DNA of 64,000 nt from an uncultured Gammaproteobacteria bacterium (GCA_913060495.1 CAJXRP010000017.1:18725-82724); one strand, 5' to 3'; positions 55,225 through 64,000 are shown, numbered from the stretch's first letter. Program-made: numbers and translations. Notes: a model not told the origin generated them from the sequence alone.

Positions 55225-56646
55225 TTACTTCTCTTCCAGATCAAATTGCTTCATTTTGCGCCAAAGCGTCATTCGCGATATTCCAAAATATTTCGCGATT
55301 GATTCTCTGTGCCCGTCAAAATTTTCCATTGCAGCAGCTAGGCTATCACGGCTAATTCTCACAGAATGGGAAGGACTACTTGCGCCAGAGTCTATGGTTT
55401 CGGGCCCTATACTCGGGGCTTGTAGGCCTAAATTACGGATAACTACCGGGATGTCATCCAAAGCAATCGATTCGGTTTCGTCCCCAGACAGTGCCGCTAT
55501 GTAGGTACAGACATTAACAAGCTCTCGAATATTACCAGGCCACTGATATGCCAAAATGCATTCAGAGACAGACTGATCGATACTTTTTACTGCCTTAGCG
55601 TGTCGAGAGAACTGCTGCTCTAGGAAATAATCGAAAAGTATTGGTATATCCCCAATTCTCGCTCGTAGCGGGGGAAGGCTTAGTGGCAGCACCTCGAGCC
55701 TATAGCGTAGATCTTCTCGGAATGTACCATTGGCAACAGCCGCTTCTAGACTCGTAGATGATGCTGAAATTATCTTCACATCAAAGGATATGGCGCTTGT
55801 CTCACCGACTGGTGTGTACTCTTTTTCCTGCAGAACCCGAAGCAGCTTTGACTGCAGGTTTACTGGAATTTCTGTCACCTCGTCCAGAAAGAGTGTCCCG
55901 CCCTCAGCCTCCGCCAACAGTCCCTTCTGATCTTTCTGGGCACCTGTAAACGCACCCTTTTTGTGGCCAAACAGCTGGGATTCCAGAAGGGTCTCGGTTA
56001 AGTTGGCGCAATTTAATGCAACAAATTTTTGCGATGAGCGCTCACATTCAAGATGAATCGATTGGGCGATTAACTCTTTTCCAGTGCCAGTTTCTCCATG
56101 AATAAAGAACGGTGCATCTGAATTTGCTGTCTTCTTGATCACTGAAATAAGATGAAGCATTGCAGGGTCAGAAGTCACTATTCCGTGAAAACTAACATCT
56201 GCTTTAGGGCTTTCATCCTTATCCTTTGGACCTGTTCTCGAACTCCTTACGGCACGGGGGTTCGGTGAACCAGAAGCAGATTCAGAAAACTTCAGCTCAT
56301 CTGACACCAAATTCTTAAGAAGCTCATTATCCCAGGGCTTGAGTACAAACTTGTGAATAATCCCTTCATTAAATGCGTCAGTTACGCTGGAAAAGTCACT
56401 ATAGCCACTAATTAAAACTCTTCTAGTCTGAGGAAAAAGCTGCGCGACATGGGTAAAGAATTCAGTACCTTCCATGCCTGGCATTCTTTGGTCTGAGAGG
56501 ACCAGATCGAATTTCTGCAGACCACATTGCAATAGCGCTTCTTGCGGATCGGAATACGAGCTAATATTGTAATCAGAGGAGCGAAGCAGCCTTGTAAGAG
56601 ACTTTAATACGTAGTTATCATCGTCTAGTATGAGTATATTGGCCAT
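55225..56646 (-). CDS. NtrC-family response regulator, divergent to the H-NOX genes
   Basis: The 473-residue protein has a receiver domain (Asp52 in VLSDQRMPG, LKPW with the conserved Lys), a sigma-54 AAA+ domain (Walker A GETGTGKE, GAFTGA loop, LFLDEVTE) and a C-terminal Fis-type helix-turn-helix (ISRMTLWRKM). It is divergent from the H-NOX sensor and its kinase, so it probably receives phosphate from that kinase and activates sigma-54 genes in response to nitric oxide. The target genes are not evident here. Confidence 0.88.
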   Translation of the reverse strand: MANILILDDDNYVLKSLTRLLRSSDYNISSYSDPQEALLQCGLQKFDLVLSDQRMPGMEGTEFFTHVAQLFPQTRRVLISGYSDFSSVTDAFNEGIIHKFVLKPWDNELLKNLVSDELKFSESASGSPNPRAVRSSRTGPKDKDESPKADVSFHGIVTSDPAMLHLISVIKKTANSDAPFFIHGETGTGKELIAQSIHLECERSSQKFVALNCANLTETLLESQLFGHKKGAFTGAQKDQKGLLAEAEGGTLFLDEVTEIPVNLQSKLLRVLQEKEYTPVGETSAISFDVKIISASSTSLEAAVANGTFREDLRYRLEVLPLSLPPLRARIGDIPILFDYFLEQQFSRHAKAVKSIDQSVSECILAYQWPGNIRELVNVCTYIAALSGDETESIALDDIPVVIRNLGLQAPSIGPETIDSGASSPSHSVRISRDSLAAAMENFDGHRESIAKYFGISRMTLWRKMKQFDLEEK

Positions 56647-56742
56647 TACATCTAGTCTCTGCGATTAGTCGCTGCTGTAAATTGAGCTTCTTTAGACAGC
56701 TATTCTAGACCCAATACCAGATAGCCACAACGAGCAAAGAAT

Positions 56743-57285
56743 ATGAAAGGAATAGTGTTTACAACCTTCAATGATATGGTTGAAAAAGAGATAGGCATAG
56801 AAATGTGGGATGCCATACTCGATTCAGTTAATCCAAAATCAGAGGGAATCTATACATCTGTAGAAGATTTTCCAGATGAAGAATTATTAGCAATGGTCTC
56901 TGACCTCTCTGATAGAACCGGCACACCTGTTGTCGATCTATTGAAGGCGTTCGGCCAGTACCTATTTCATGTTCTGGCGATGAAACACAGTATTTTTGTA
57001 GAAGAAGAACCTTCGTTTTTGAGTTTTCTGAAAAGCGTCGACGAAGTGATTCATAAAGAAGTGGAAAAGCTATACCCGAATCCAAACCTTCCTACCTTAA
57101 GTTGGAAGCAAGAGGACGAAAACTCGCTAGAGCTCTATTACCGCTCACCACGTAAGCTTTGTCACCTTGCAGACGGGTTGATAAAAGGAGCTGCACAAAG
57201 GTATGACACGCAGTTCACCATGGAACATTCCCCGTGCATGCATAAAGGCAGCGATCATTGCTGTTTTAGAATCAAAGTTATATGA
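56743..57285 (+). CDS. H-NOX haem nitric-oxide sensor
   Basis: The 180-residue protein is a full H-NOX domain: proximal His104 in VDEVIHKEV, the YxSxR haem-propionate motif Y133-R-S-P-R137, and the usual start MKGIVF. Cys140, His162, Cys165 and Cys173 match the zinc-binding site of the Shewanella H-NOX protein, which senses both NO and oxidation. The downstream kinase overlaps by four bases. It likely controls the kinase by NO binding. Confidence 0.92.
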   Translation: MKGIVFTTFNDMVEKEIGIEMWDAILDSVNPKSEGIYTSVEDFPDEELLAMVSDLSDRTGTPVVDLLKAFGQYLFHVLAMKHSIFVEEEPSFLSFLKSVDEVIHKEVEKLYPNPNLPTLSWKQEDENSLELYYRSPRKLCHLADGLIKGAAQRYDTQFTMEHSPCMHKGSDHCCFRIKVI

Positions 57286-58280
57286 CTGAAAATACCGACT
57301 ACAAACGCGCCTATGAACGACAGAAGGTTGCCCGTGAGAGAGCCGAACATCTCCTAGAAACTCGATCGCGCGAATTATTTGAAACAAACACAACCCTATC
57401 TGTCGCCTACGAAGATCTAAAGAACCAGAAGGAACAAATGGTGCAACATGAGAAGCTTGCATCAATAGGCCTGCTTGCCGCCGGAGTAGCTCATGAAATC
57501 AACAACCCGATAGGATTCATACGGAGCAACTTAGAAACCCTCGAAAAATATTTGGAATCTATCCAGATAGTCTTGGCCGCCTATGAAAAGTTAAGCGAAC
57601 AACTCCGAACACCCAATGCAGCAGAGAATCTTAGCCAGCCCCTAGACGAGCTTTCAGCTCTAATCAAAAAACACGAACTGGACTATATTACCGAAGACTC
57701 TATGTCATGCATCACGGAGAGCATAAGCGGAACTAAAAGGGTCGAGAATATCGTGCGCAATTTGCGGGACTTTTCCCGTACGGACAAGGATGAAAGGGTA
57801 AGTCTAAATATCAATGGCTGCATCGACGACTCGATTAATTTGATCACCAATGAGATTAAGTACAAATGTGTAATCAAGAAGGAATACGCAGAGGTACCAG
57901 AAATATTTGGTTGTCCGGGGCAACTCAATCAGGTTCTTATCAACATTCTTCTTAACTCCGTGCAGGCCATCGAAACGAAGGGTGAAATCAGAATACGCAC
58001 AAGGGCTGACGCAGAGAATATTTTCATCGACATCATCGACAACGGCCCTGGCTTTTCGGAAGATAATATTAAGAAGCTTTTCGACCCCTTCTTTACGACC
58101 AAGGGCCTCAAGGAAGGAACAGGATTGGGGCTGTATATTAGTCACGGACTAGTACAAAAACACCGCGGGCAAATCACAGCAGCCAACGAGCCAGGCTCAG
58201 GCGCACGAATCACTATCTCCCTTCCAATCGACATGCGAGAAAGCATCCGCTCCGCCTCTGCCCCGTCTAAGCTCGATTAA
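57282..58280 (+). CDS. H-NOX-associated histidine kinase
   Basis: The 332-residue soluble kinase has an N-terminal coiled coil (residues about 8-55), the HisKA box with His71 in VAHEINNPIGF, and a HATPase domain (N box NILLNSVQAI, DNGPGFSE, GTGLGLYIS). It has no membrane span. It fits the kinase partner of H-NOX in Vibrio and Shewanella. Overlap with the sensor gene supports a complex. The divergent NtrC-type regulator is the probable target. Confidence 0.9.
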   Translation: MTENTDYKRAYERQKVARERAEHLLETRSRELFETNTTLSVAYEDLKNQKEQMVQHEKLASIGLLAAGVAHEINNPIGFIRSNLETLEKYLESIQIVLAAYEKLSEQLRTPNAAENLSQPLDELSALIKKHELDYITEDSMSCITESISGTKRVENIVRNLRDFSRTDKDERVSLNINGCIDDSINLITNEIKYKCVIKKEYAEVPEIFGCPGQLNQVLINILLNSVQAIETKGEIRIRTRADAENIFIDIIDNGPGFSEDNIKKLFDPFFTTKGLKEGTGLGLYISHGLVQKHRGQITAANEPGSGARITISLPIDMRESIRSASAPSKLD

Positions 58281-58466
58281 ATCAAGATTGTAACAATTAA
58301 TCACAACACCCCCTCGCCACACTAGGCCCCTTTCAGACAGAGTTCGAACTTAGAACTTTGCGACAGAGGCCATGAAATCTGCGTTACAGAGCAGACAGCA
58401 GTTTCGAGCATCGCCTCGACCCCCAGCTTCCTTGCACCGAGAACCCATAGAGCTTGCAGCCAGACG

Positions 58467-58495
58467 TTGGCGTGTTGTAGCTATACGTTTATACT
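58467..58495 (+). promoter_or_regulatory. Sigma-70-like promoter of the Met-rich protein gene
   Basis: TTGGCG at 58467-58472 and TATACT at 58490-58495 are separated by 17 bases. This sits about 35 bases upstream of the ATG at 58530, with GGAG between. Confidence 0.55.
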
Positions 58496-58529
58496 CAGGA
58501 AATTGTATGCCTCACTGGAGCCAAGCACC

Positions 58530-59720
58530 ATGAAACACCTATCGAGCGGACTGTATCAGCCAATTCTTAAGCGACTAAGCGCTTCCATAATTAGCGTCTT
58601 ATTCTGCGCTGTTCCTGTCTCCTCATTCGCCCAGAATGGCGCCGAGATAAGCGAGCAGTACCCAGAAGTAGCCGATCTTTTTAATGCTTTCGACGTAACT
58701 CAGGCACAAGCGTTCGAAGAGATTGCAGCGATAAATGCCAACCCTGCTACACAGCAGGCAAGGAATGAATTGCTAATGAACATGAATATGCGAGCCAGCA
58801 TGAGCATGAGCGAGATGATGGCTGCCGGCATGATGAATCACGACGGTCCTGTCGACATGGACATGGGAATGAGCAACGGCCCTTACCATGATCTTGAAGT
58901 TGCAGCACGAATGCGCCTACTGGAAGTCATGCGCGGCAAGCATAGTAACAGTACTGCCGAAGATGCTTTCGAAAATAGCTCGGCCATTGGTCGCCACACT
59001 GCCGAAGTGTTGAAGCACGGAAGAAATTTCGAAGAAGCACTCTTTACCATCTACATTGATGACAACGTAGATGACAAACTTGCAGCTGTTGCCGATGCCA
59101 TACAAAATTATCTTAGCGACGAGCAGCATTCTGTAGCTACCGTGCCGAAAGAAAGCGATTACCTGCTTAATCACGATCAAGCAAATGGACTTAAAACAGC
59201 GTTCCCTCTTCTCAGCGGCTTCATGTGGACTCATCAGTGGCTGCAACTCGCCGCACTCGAAGCTGTGATATTGCAGGGTCTAGACAGTCAATTTAACGGT
59301 GGTGTCGACGTAGCTCTGGAACGCTTCTGGAACAAGGTTGGCTCATCCGGCGGCATGAGTATGTTCCCAGCTCCTAGCGAACTGCCAATGGCACCAGCTA
59401 TAGCGCCTGACCTTTATAGCCAATCTCCAGAAGCAGCAATTATTCTAGACAACTTGAATATTCTAGAGACTGTCATCGCTGATATCCTTGCCTTCCCGAA
59501 TGCAGAGACTCGCGAAGAGCTAATGGATCAGGCCATCACTTACTTCACTGACAAAGATACCAACAACGCACAGTCAATGGACTATCTACTATTCGCACTT
59601 AGAGGCGGAATCTACAACCAGGGCGGACCTGCCGTTGGAGAGCTCATGCAGTCGGAAAGAAACCGCGCACGTGAAGCCATGAACATGCAGCACAACATGA
59701 TCATGTCCTCTCCTCAGTAA
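58530..59720 (+). CDS. Secreted methionine-rich protein of unknown function
   Basis: The 396-residue protein has a signal peptide (VLFCAVPVSSFAQ) and a striking Met-rich segment (residues 83-114) with 12 methionines, including MSMSEMM and DMDMGM, plus His104. Such clusters bind Cu(I) or Ag(I) in periplasmic proteins, but the rest of the protein is not a known copper family. It is helical, with further methionines near the C-terminus. I chose the ATG at 58530 because of the GGAG site and signal peptide; a longer reading from 58467 has no support. Confidence 0.75.
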   Translation: MKHLSSGLYQPILKRLSASIISVLFCAVPVSSFAQNGAEISEQYPEVADLFNAFDVTQAQAFEEIAAINANPATQQARNELLMNMNMRASMSMSEMMAAGMMNHDGPVDMDMGMSNGPYHDLEVAARMRLLEVMRGKHSNSTAEDAFENSSAIGRHTAEVLKHGRNFEEALFTIYIDDNVDDKLAAVADAIQNYLSDEQHSVATVPKESDYLLNHDQANGLKTAFPLLSGFMWTHQWLQLAALEAVILQGLDSQFNGGVDVALERFWNKVGSSGGMSMFPAPSELPMAPAIAPDLYSQSPEAAIILDNLNILETVIADILAFPNAETREELMDQAITYFTDKDTNNAQSMDYLLFALRGGIYNQGGPAVGELMQSERNRAREAMNMQHNMIMSSPQ

Positions 59721-59735
59721 GAATACGGATTGAAT

Positions 59736-59770
59736 AAAGGGGTTGGGCCGAAAGGCCCAACCCCTTTTTT
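59736..59770 (+). terminator. Strong intrinsic terminator
   Basis: A perfect 14-base stem (AAAGGGGTTGGGCC / GGCCCAACCCCTTT) with a GAAA tetraloop is followed by a run of T. It ends the Met-rich protein gene. Confidence 0.95.
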
Positions 59771-59849
59771 GATTGTGCCAGAAACCAAGGCCACAGAGTT
59801 GCTTGCACTGGGCAGAGCGAAGCGAGAAACTAACCCCTCATGCAGCAAG

Positions 59850-62240
59850 ATGGCTCACCACATGTCTCGCACTAAGAAAGCAGCGATCGTGCTCTTGGTA
59901 TTAATTGGCGCTCCCATCGGAATAGTGCTTTTAAGACCCGACTTCGTTCTTAACACCCTAGCCAGATCCACCCTCGCTCAGCAAGGCTACGAAATCTCAT
60001 CACTAGAAGTGATACATCTAGGCACTCATTCAACCGCCCTAGATCAGTTGGTCCTAGTTAGCGAAGACCAGCGCATCGTGTTAAGTAGAATACATGCACA
60101 GTATTCCCTGACTCAGCTTCTAACTGGCACGATGCAATCTCTTTCCATAGGCCAGATAGAGATTCACTCGGAACCATCGAGCGATGGCACCTCTACCACT
60201 CTCTCCTCGCTGCTAGACACATTCGATGAATTTCCTGTGAGCGAGATATATCTTCCTAATGTGCAGCTGCTTAGTAGCGACTCAAGCTACAGCATAGGCT
60301 TGGGGATAGAGAGCCCACCGCTACGTATAGCAGGAGATGCACAATTTGAAATTCTCCAAGACACTGTAATCGAGTTCGAGGTCCAGCGTACAAAGCCAAT
60401 GAACCTCGATATTCAATCCAGGATATTGATAGCGGGCACAGTAGTCTCTGAATCCGATATCGATATGCATGTCGCTGAGAACGCAATCACTGTAACTGCT
60501 AACAGCTCGCTAGTTCTCGAGCCTTTACAGGAACAACTCGAAAACCACCTTCCTGCGACAACGACAATTTCAAATGACAACCTCACATTGCTGAGCAGTT
60601 TCGAAGTTCAGGAGGTGTTCGGCAACCCTACTTTCAAGCAACTAAGTCTGGTACTCGACAGCCCCAACTCACAGCTGCAAATTGATCAGGAATCGGAACT
60701 CGGCAGCGCCACCATGCAATTGCGGCTCCCCTTAAGCATTCAGGGCGACATTGCGACTTCGACAGGCGAAATACAACTCACCTTCAGCGAAATTTACGGC
60801 AGCGGAGGCTGGGCTCTCGAAGACACAGGCTCGCAAAGCGAACACAGTTTCGAGAATACTCAGCTACACTGCCTATCCTTCAGCAGTTGCGACATGGAAA
60901 GCGATTGGCAAAGTAATCTCAGCAGCTGGCGCTATGGCGAATACCTTGGAGAAAACACAAGCGCAACTGCGCCACTGCGTTTTAACTATTCCAACGAAGA
61001 GATGCGTGTAGCAACAGACCTGGTTCAAGTATCAATCCCCTCAATTACAAGCTCCCCCGAATCTGCACTGTCGGAACTAGCAACAAATTTCCAGCTAGAG
61101 GAAGTGGAATTTCGTGTAGGCGAGGTGATCAGCGGCGGCCTTAATTTCCGCAGCAGAGAACTGCGCCTAGACAACAGTCTCGCTAACATTAGCAACCCAG
61201 CCTATTCAGGCAAGTTACAGCTGGAGCAGGACACTCTAACGGGGATATTAGAGATCGACTTGGACCAAAACCTTCGCCTAGGCGTGGGTCTACAACATTT
61301 TTTCCTGCGCGACACAGGCGATGTTGTCTTGAAACTCGCCGTCGCTGAATTCACAGAGGCAGAACCACTTTCTACGCTAATTAAGCCGAAGGATATAGAC
61401 GCCGACATAGTCGCAGGTCAGATCGAGGGTTTAGCGAATATCTCCTGGAGCAGACAAGCCGATAACTCATGGCGTTTCGGTGGACCCATAGCTCTCAAGA
61501 TCGACCAGCTGAGCGGCTATTACGCTGACTATTTTTTCGTCGACCTCAGTACCGATCTATTCGCAGAGGCAACTACCCCGCTTGGAATGCAGATCACTAA
61601 TCCAGCAAAGGCGACTTTAAGCCGCATCGATATAGGCCTGCCGCTTGAGAACCTTTCCTGGCAATACCGCTTCGACACGCTAGCTGGGGAACTACAAATC
61701 AGCGACTTCGATACGGAGCTGTTGGGTGGGAAATTGAGCATCCCTGCTGCCCGCTACAATCCCGCAATGGATCGCCAACAAGTAGACGTAGTGATCGCCG
61801 ACCTGAGGGTAGATTCTCTAGTGAACTTGGCAGAGTACCCCGGGATTGAGGCCGACGGTCTAATTAGCGGCTACCTCCCTTTCATCATCGAGGGCGATAC
61901 CATTAGTATCGAAAAAGGTCTAGTTGGTGCGCTTAAGCCAGGGGGTAGTATTCGTTACACCCCAGCCACGCCAGGACCAAGTAGTAACCAGAGCCTGCAA
62001 CTGGTCAACGATGCACTTGCCAATTATCAGTATCAAACTATGAATACTGAAGTATTCTACGACGAACAAGGCGAATTATTACTGAGCGTGCAGCTACAGG
62101 GCAACAATCCAGACATGAACGACGGACAGGCTATCAACCTCAATATAAATGTCACCGACAATATCCCTTCGTTACTTAAGAGTCTTCAGGCAAGTAGGGT
62201 CATAACCGATGAATTAGAGCGCTTTGTCGGCCGACCGTAA
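59850..62240 (+). CDS. ydbH: YdbH-like intermembrane phospholipid transport protein
   Basis: The protein, about 796 residues, has an N-terminal membrane helix (AAIVLLVLIGAPIGIVLL) and a long periplasmic beta-rich region of the AsmA-like/YdbH type. GYLPFIIEGDTISIEKGLVGALKPGG near the C-terminus is characteristic of YdbH. It bridges inner and outer membrane to move phospholipids with YnbE and YdbL, encoded next. The open frame reaches back to 59730, but that part encodes the upstream terminator and is not credible. I chose the ATG at 59850; 59862 is an alternative. Confidence 0.85.
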   Translation: MAHHMSRTKKAAIVLLVLIGAPIGIVLLRPDFVLNTLARSTLAQQGYEISSLEVIHLGTHSTALDQLVLVSEDQRIVLSRIHAQYSLTQLLTGTMQSLSIGQIEIHSEPSSDGTSTTLSSLLDTFDEFPVSEIYLPNVQLLSSDSSYSIGLGIESPPLRIAGDAQFEILQDTVIEFEVQRTKPMNLDIQSRILIAGTVVSESDIDMHVAENAITVTANSSLVLEPLQEQLENHLPATTTISNDNLTLLSSFEVQEVFGNPTFKQLSLVLDSPNSQLQIDQESELGSATMQLRLPLSIQGDIATSTGEIQLTFSEIYGSGGWALEDTGSQSEHSFENTQLHCLSFSSCDMESDWQSNLSSWRYGEYLGENTSATAPLRFNYSNEEMRVATDLVQVSIPSITSSPESALSELATNFQLEEVEFRVGEVISGGLNFRSRELRLDNSLANISNPAYSGKLQLEQDTLTGILEIDLDQNLRLGVGLQHFFLRDTGDVVLKLAVAEFTEAEPLSTLIKPKDIDADIVAGQIEGLANISWSRQADNSWRFGGPIALKIDQLSGYYADYFFVDLSTDLFAEATTPLGMQITNPAKATLSRIDIGLPLENLSWQYRFDTLAGELQISDFDTELLGGKLSIPAARYNPAMDRQQVDVVIADLRVDSLVNLAEYPGIEADGLISGYLPFIIEGDTISIEKGLVGALKPGGSIRYTPATPGPSSNQSLQLVNDALANYQYQTMNTEVFYDEQGELLLSVQLQGNNPDMNDGQAINLNINVTDNIPSLLKSLQASRVITDELERFVGRP

Positions 62241-62362
62241 CTAAACCGCGATTTCGCGGTCTAATGAACTCAAGCACCAAATCTTAAGCAAAGATTCATG
62301 TTTGGCCGATATACTTAAGGTACCTTAAAGCAAGATTATAACTGACTAAATTGGACAGAAAA

Positions 62363-62569
62363 ATGCAGAGCAATAAGCCTCTAAAATCGCTACTGATAGG
62401 AATTAGTTTCATGCCATTGGTACTGACGGCATGCACGCCTACCATTCAAGTCGCCGTTCCAAATGAGCCGATAACTATCAACCTCAATGTTAGAATCGAG
62501 CACGAAATTCGAGTTAAAGTAGAAGAAGAATTGGATGGGATATTTACCCTCGACAGCGGCTTATTCTAA
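62363..62569 (+). CDS. ynbE: YnbE-like outer-membrane lipoprotein
   Basis: The 68-residue lipoprotein has a lipobox (LTAC) and the conserved short mature part (TPTIQVAVPNEPITINLNV and EHEIRVKVEEEL). It partners YdbH. I chose the ATG at 62363 with GGACAG upstream; a TTG at 62351 is in frame. Its stop overlaps an in-frame ATG of the next gene. Confidence 0.85.
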   Translation: MQSNKPLKSLLIGISFMPLVLTACTPTIQVAVPNEPITINLNVRIEHEIRVKVEEELDGIFTLDSGLF

Positions 62570-62583
62570 TGAGGAAACTAATT

Positions 62584-62919
62584 ATGAAGAATGCATTTTC
62601 TAGAATTTTACTACTCGGCTGTTTACTGCTGATAGTCCCCATAAGTTTTGCCCTAACCCTGCAAGAGGCAAAAAATGACGGCCTGGTAGGAGAGCAACGC
62701 AATGGCTATGTTGGCCTAGTAGTGGAATCCGCGCCAGTTGAAGTAGTGGCATTGACCCGTGATATAAACAATCAGCGCCGCGAGCTGTATCAGCAGATCG
62801 CAAGAGAGAATGGTGTTAGCGTAGAACAAGTGGCAGCCCTAGCCTATGAAAAAGCAGTAGAAGCTACGCCAGCCGGGCAGTATCTGCAAGATGCATCTGG
62901 CGCATGGATTAAGAAGTAA
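62584..62919 (+). CDS. ydbL: YdbL-like periplasmic protein (DUF1318)
   Basis: The 111-residue protein has a signal peptide (LLIVPISFA) and the DUF1318 pattern (LTLQEAKNDGLVGEQRNGYVG, QQIARENGVSVEQVAALAYEKA). It is the third member of the ydbH-ynbE-ydbL set. The ATG at 62584 has a GAGGA site; an ATG at 62569 overlaps the ynbE stop and is less likely. Confidence 0.9.
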   Translation: MKNAFSRILLLGCLLLIVPISFALTLQEAKNDGLVGEQRNGYVGLVVESAPVEVVALTRDINNQRRELYQQIARENGVSVEQVAALAYEKAVEATPAGQYLQDASGAWIKK

Positions 62920-62946
62920 TAACAGAATCATTTGGAATCAAAGCCT

Positions 62947-62963
62947 AGCCCCGGCCCGGGGCT
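62947..62963 (+). terminator. GC-rich hairpin after ydbL
   Basis: AGCCCCG and CGGGGCT pair around a GCC loop; the following stretch is pyrimidine-rich (CTCCTCT) but has only a weak U-run. It probably ends the ydbH operon. Confidence 0.5.
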
Positions 62964-63071
62964 CTCCTCTGGACTCTACGGAATGCACTTCGAATATTTA
63001 TCAGTACTTAGCTTTATGGCAGTTACCTCGATCCTGCAATTGATACCTCCCTATCGCAAAGGACGGCTATA

Positions 63072-63953
63072 GTGGACGGCGAAATAGACCCTCTAATAGA
63101 CCAAATTGTTGACCCCGCAATCTGGGCGGTCTGGTTAGATACCCTAGAATCATGGATCCTATCTGACGTCCTCGTCAGCGACACATTGGTCTGCCTCGGA
63201 ATTATCGTACTCGCCGGCACAATTGCGTGGCCCATCGCTGCTAGACTGCGTGGAAAAATTGAACAGCAAATCGAGCAACAGTCCCGATTTCCGATCATGA
63301 GTCGAATCTGGGGGACCGCTCTAAACATTTCCTTTCCAGCGATCTGGTTACTTTTACAATGGCTTTCAGTTGTTCTTACAGAGCAATGGGACGTCTCCAA
63401 TGCCTCCTTGTTGATTACAACCAGTCTGCTAACGGCCTGGGTCATCATTCAGGCTGCAACTATTTTCGTCAGCAGTCATTTCTGGTCACGCACCATTGCC
63501 ATCACCGCCTGGGTTATTGCGGCGCTGAACATCCTCGGAATTCTTAATCCCACGATTCAGTTCCTGGACGAAATCTCCTTTAGCCTTGGTCAGGCCACAA
63601 TATCTGTCCTTACAATCATGCAGGCCTTGGTAACCCTAGGAATTCTTTTGTGGCTATCAGCACTTGCCGGCCAGGTAACCGAGAGCAAGCTGAAGTCTTC
63701 ACATAACCTGTCGCCATCCATCCAAGTTCTTACCATTAAGTTCATGCGCATATCATTAAGCGCTACTGCATTCATCATGGCTCTCGCGATCGTCGGTGTA
63801 GATTTGACGGCGTTTGCAGTCGTTGGTGGTGCCGTAGGTGTCGGCGTCGGTTTTGGTCTTCAGAAAATCTTCGCCAATCTCATTAGCGGATTCATTTTGC
63901 TAATGGACAAATCCATTAAGCCTGGAGATGTCATAGTGGTTGCTGACTACTAT
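63072..63953 (+). CDS. MscS-family mechanosensitive channel, 3' end missing
   Basis: A GTG start with an AGGACGG site opens a frame that runs to the window edge. The 294 real residues contain several membrane spans and the MscS pore-helix and beta-domain start: VGVGVGFGLQKIFANLISGF, then MDKSIKPGDVIVV. It releases osmotic pressure. The last codon of genomic sequence is at 63953; after that the frame continues into adapter sequence and encodes artefact residues (SLIHISEPTR). The C-terminal domain is absent. Confidence 0.85.
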
Positions 63954-64000
63954 CTGTCTCTTATACACATCTCCGAGCCCACGAGACTCCTGAGCATCTC
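63954..64000 (+). other. Illumina Nextera adapter and i7 index (assembly artefact)
   Basis: CTGTCTCTTATACACATCT at 63954-63972 is the Nextera mosaic end; it continues with CCGAGCCCACGAGAC (63973-63987), then the eight-base index TCCTGAGC (63988-63995, Nextera i7 N704), then ATCTC, the start of the P7 tail. It is not part of the organism. Confidence 0.97.

Noticed and set aside
62245..62260. Small hairpin ACCGCG/CGCGGT after ydbH
   Set aside because: It is a six-base stem without a U-run, within an operon; unlikely to be a terminator.
62283..62329. CTTAAG and CTTAAG-N4-CTTAAA upstream of ynbE
   Set aside because: Spacing between hexamers is four, not five, and no -10 lies at the ten-base distance.

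Overview
The window looks like a contig end from a gammaproteobacterium, probably marine and aerobic or facultative. The support is gene content: a ydbH-ynbE-ydbL set, a QseBC-like two-component system, an H-NOX/histidine kinase pair, HME-RND efflux with a DUF3240 partner, FadE, and a FisR-type sulfide oxidation locus. I cannot name a genus. Coding density is very high. No gap exceeds 300 bases; the longest are about 58281-58529, 5952-6191, 7515-7747 and 37194-37414. I saw no rRNA, tRNA, CRISPR array or insertion sequence. The last 47 bases (63954-64000) are not biological: they match the Illumina Nextera adapter plus an i7 index.

Left part (1-7.5 kb): a sulfide/sulfane-sulfur oxidation locus. 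A rightward FisR-like sigma-54 activator carries three cysteines with FisR spacing. It faces a leftward operon that starts from a visible -24/-12 promoter and encodes a 29-residue membrane peptide, a persulfide dioxygenase-like MBL protein, a DUF442(rhodanese-like)-sulfide:quinone reductase fusion, a SulP anion transporter and possibly a CaCA exchanger. A SoxC-like sulfite dehydrogenase with a short cytochrome c lies at 50.9-52.7 kb and could take over the sulfite produced.

7.7-13.5 kb: a four-gene heavy-metal RND efflux operon. 13.5-21.9 kb: a tightly packed leftward ten-gene operon. In order of transcription it holds a thermostable-hemolysin-family (GNAT-like) protein, an acyl-CoA ligase-like enzyme, a haem-oxygenase-like diiron oxidase, an SDR, a TPR protein, a QseBC-like two-component system, a cupredoxin-like protein, an FTR1 iron permease and an outer-membrane protein. 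Upstream lies an LPS-kinase-like/methyltransferase pair. Three promoters (RND operon, ten-gene operon, kinase pair) share a CTTAAG-N5-CTTAAG-like box placed exactly 10 bases before a -10 element. This suggests one regulon driven by the local response regulator. The operon is my main candidate for an undescribed system: a fatty-acyl-derived small molecule pathway coupled to iron or metal handling.

23.5-47.2 kb: mixed metabolic and envelope genes. These include an Ntn-hydrolase acylase, GST, CsaA-like protein, LecA-like lipoprotein, CBS protein, ModF-like ATPase, FadE, phytanoyl-CoA-dioxygenase-like enzyme, secreted esterase, metallophosphoesterase, SDRs, GAPDH, a thiolase-like protein, methyltransferases and a hexapeptide acyltransferase. 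47.4-58.3 kb: RecQ, a secreted TPR protein, the SoxC/cytochrome pair, a DUF5916 outer-membrane protein, and a nitric-oxide-sensing set (H-NOX, kinase, divergent sigma-54 response regulator). 58.5-64 kb: a methionine-rich secreted protein, a perfect intrinsic terminator, ydbH-ynbE-ydbL, and an MscS-family channel gene cut off by the adapter.
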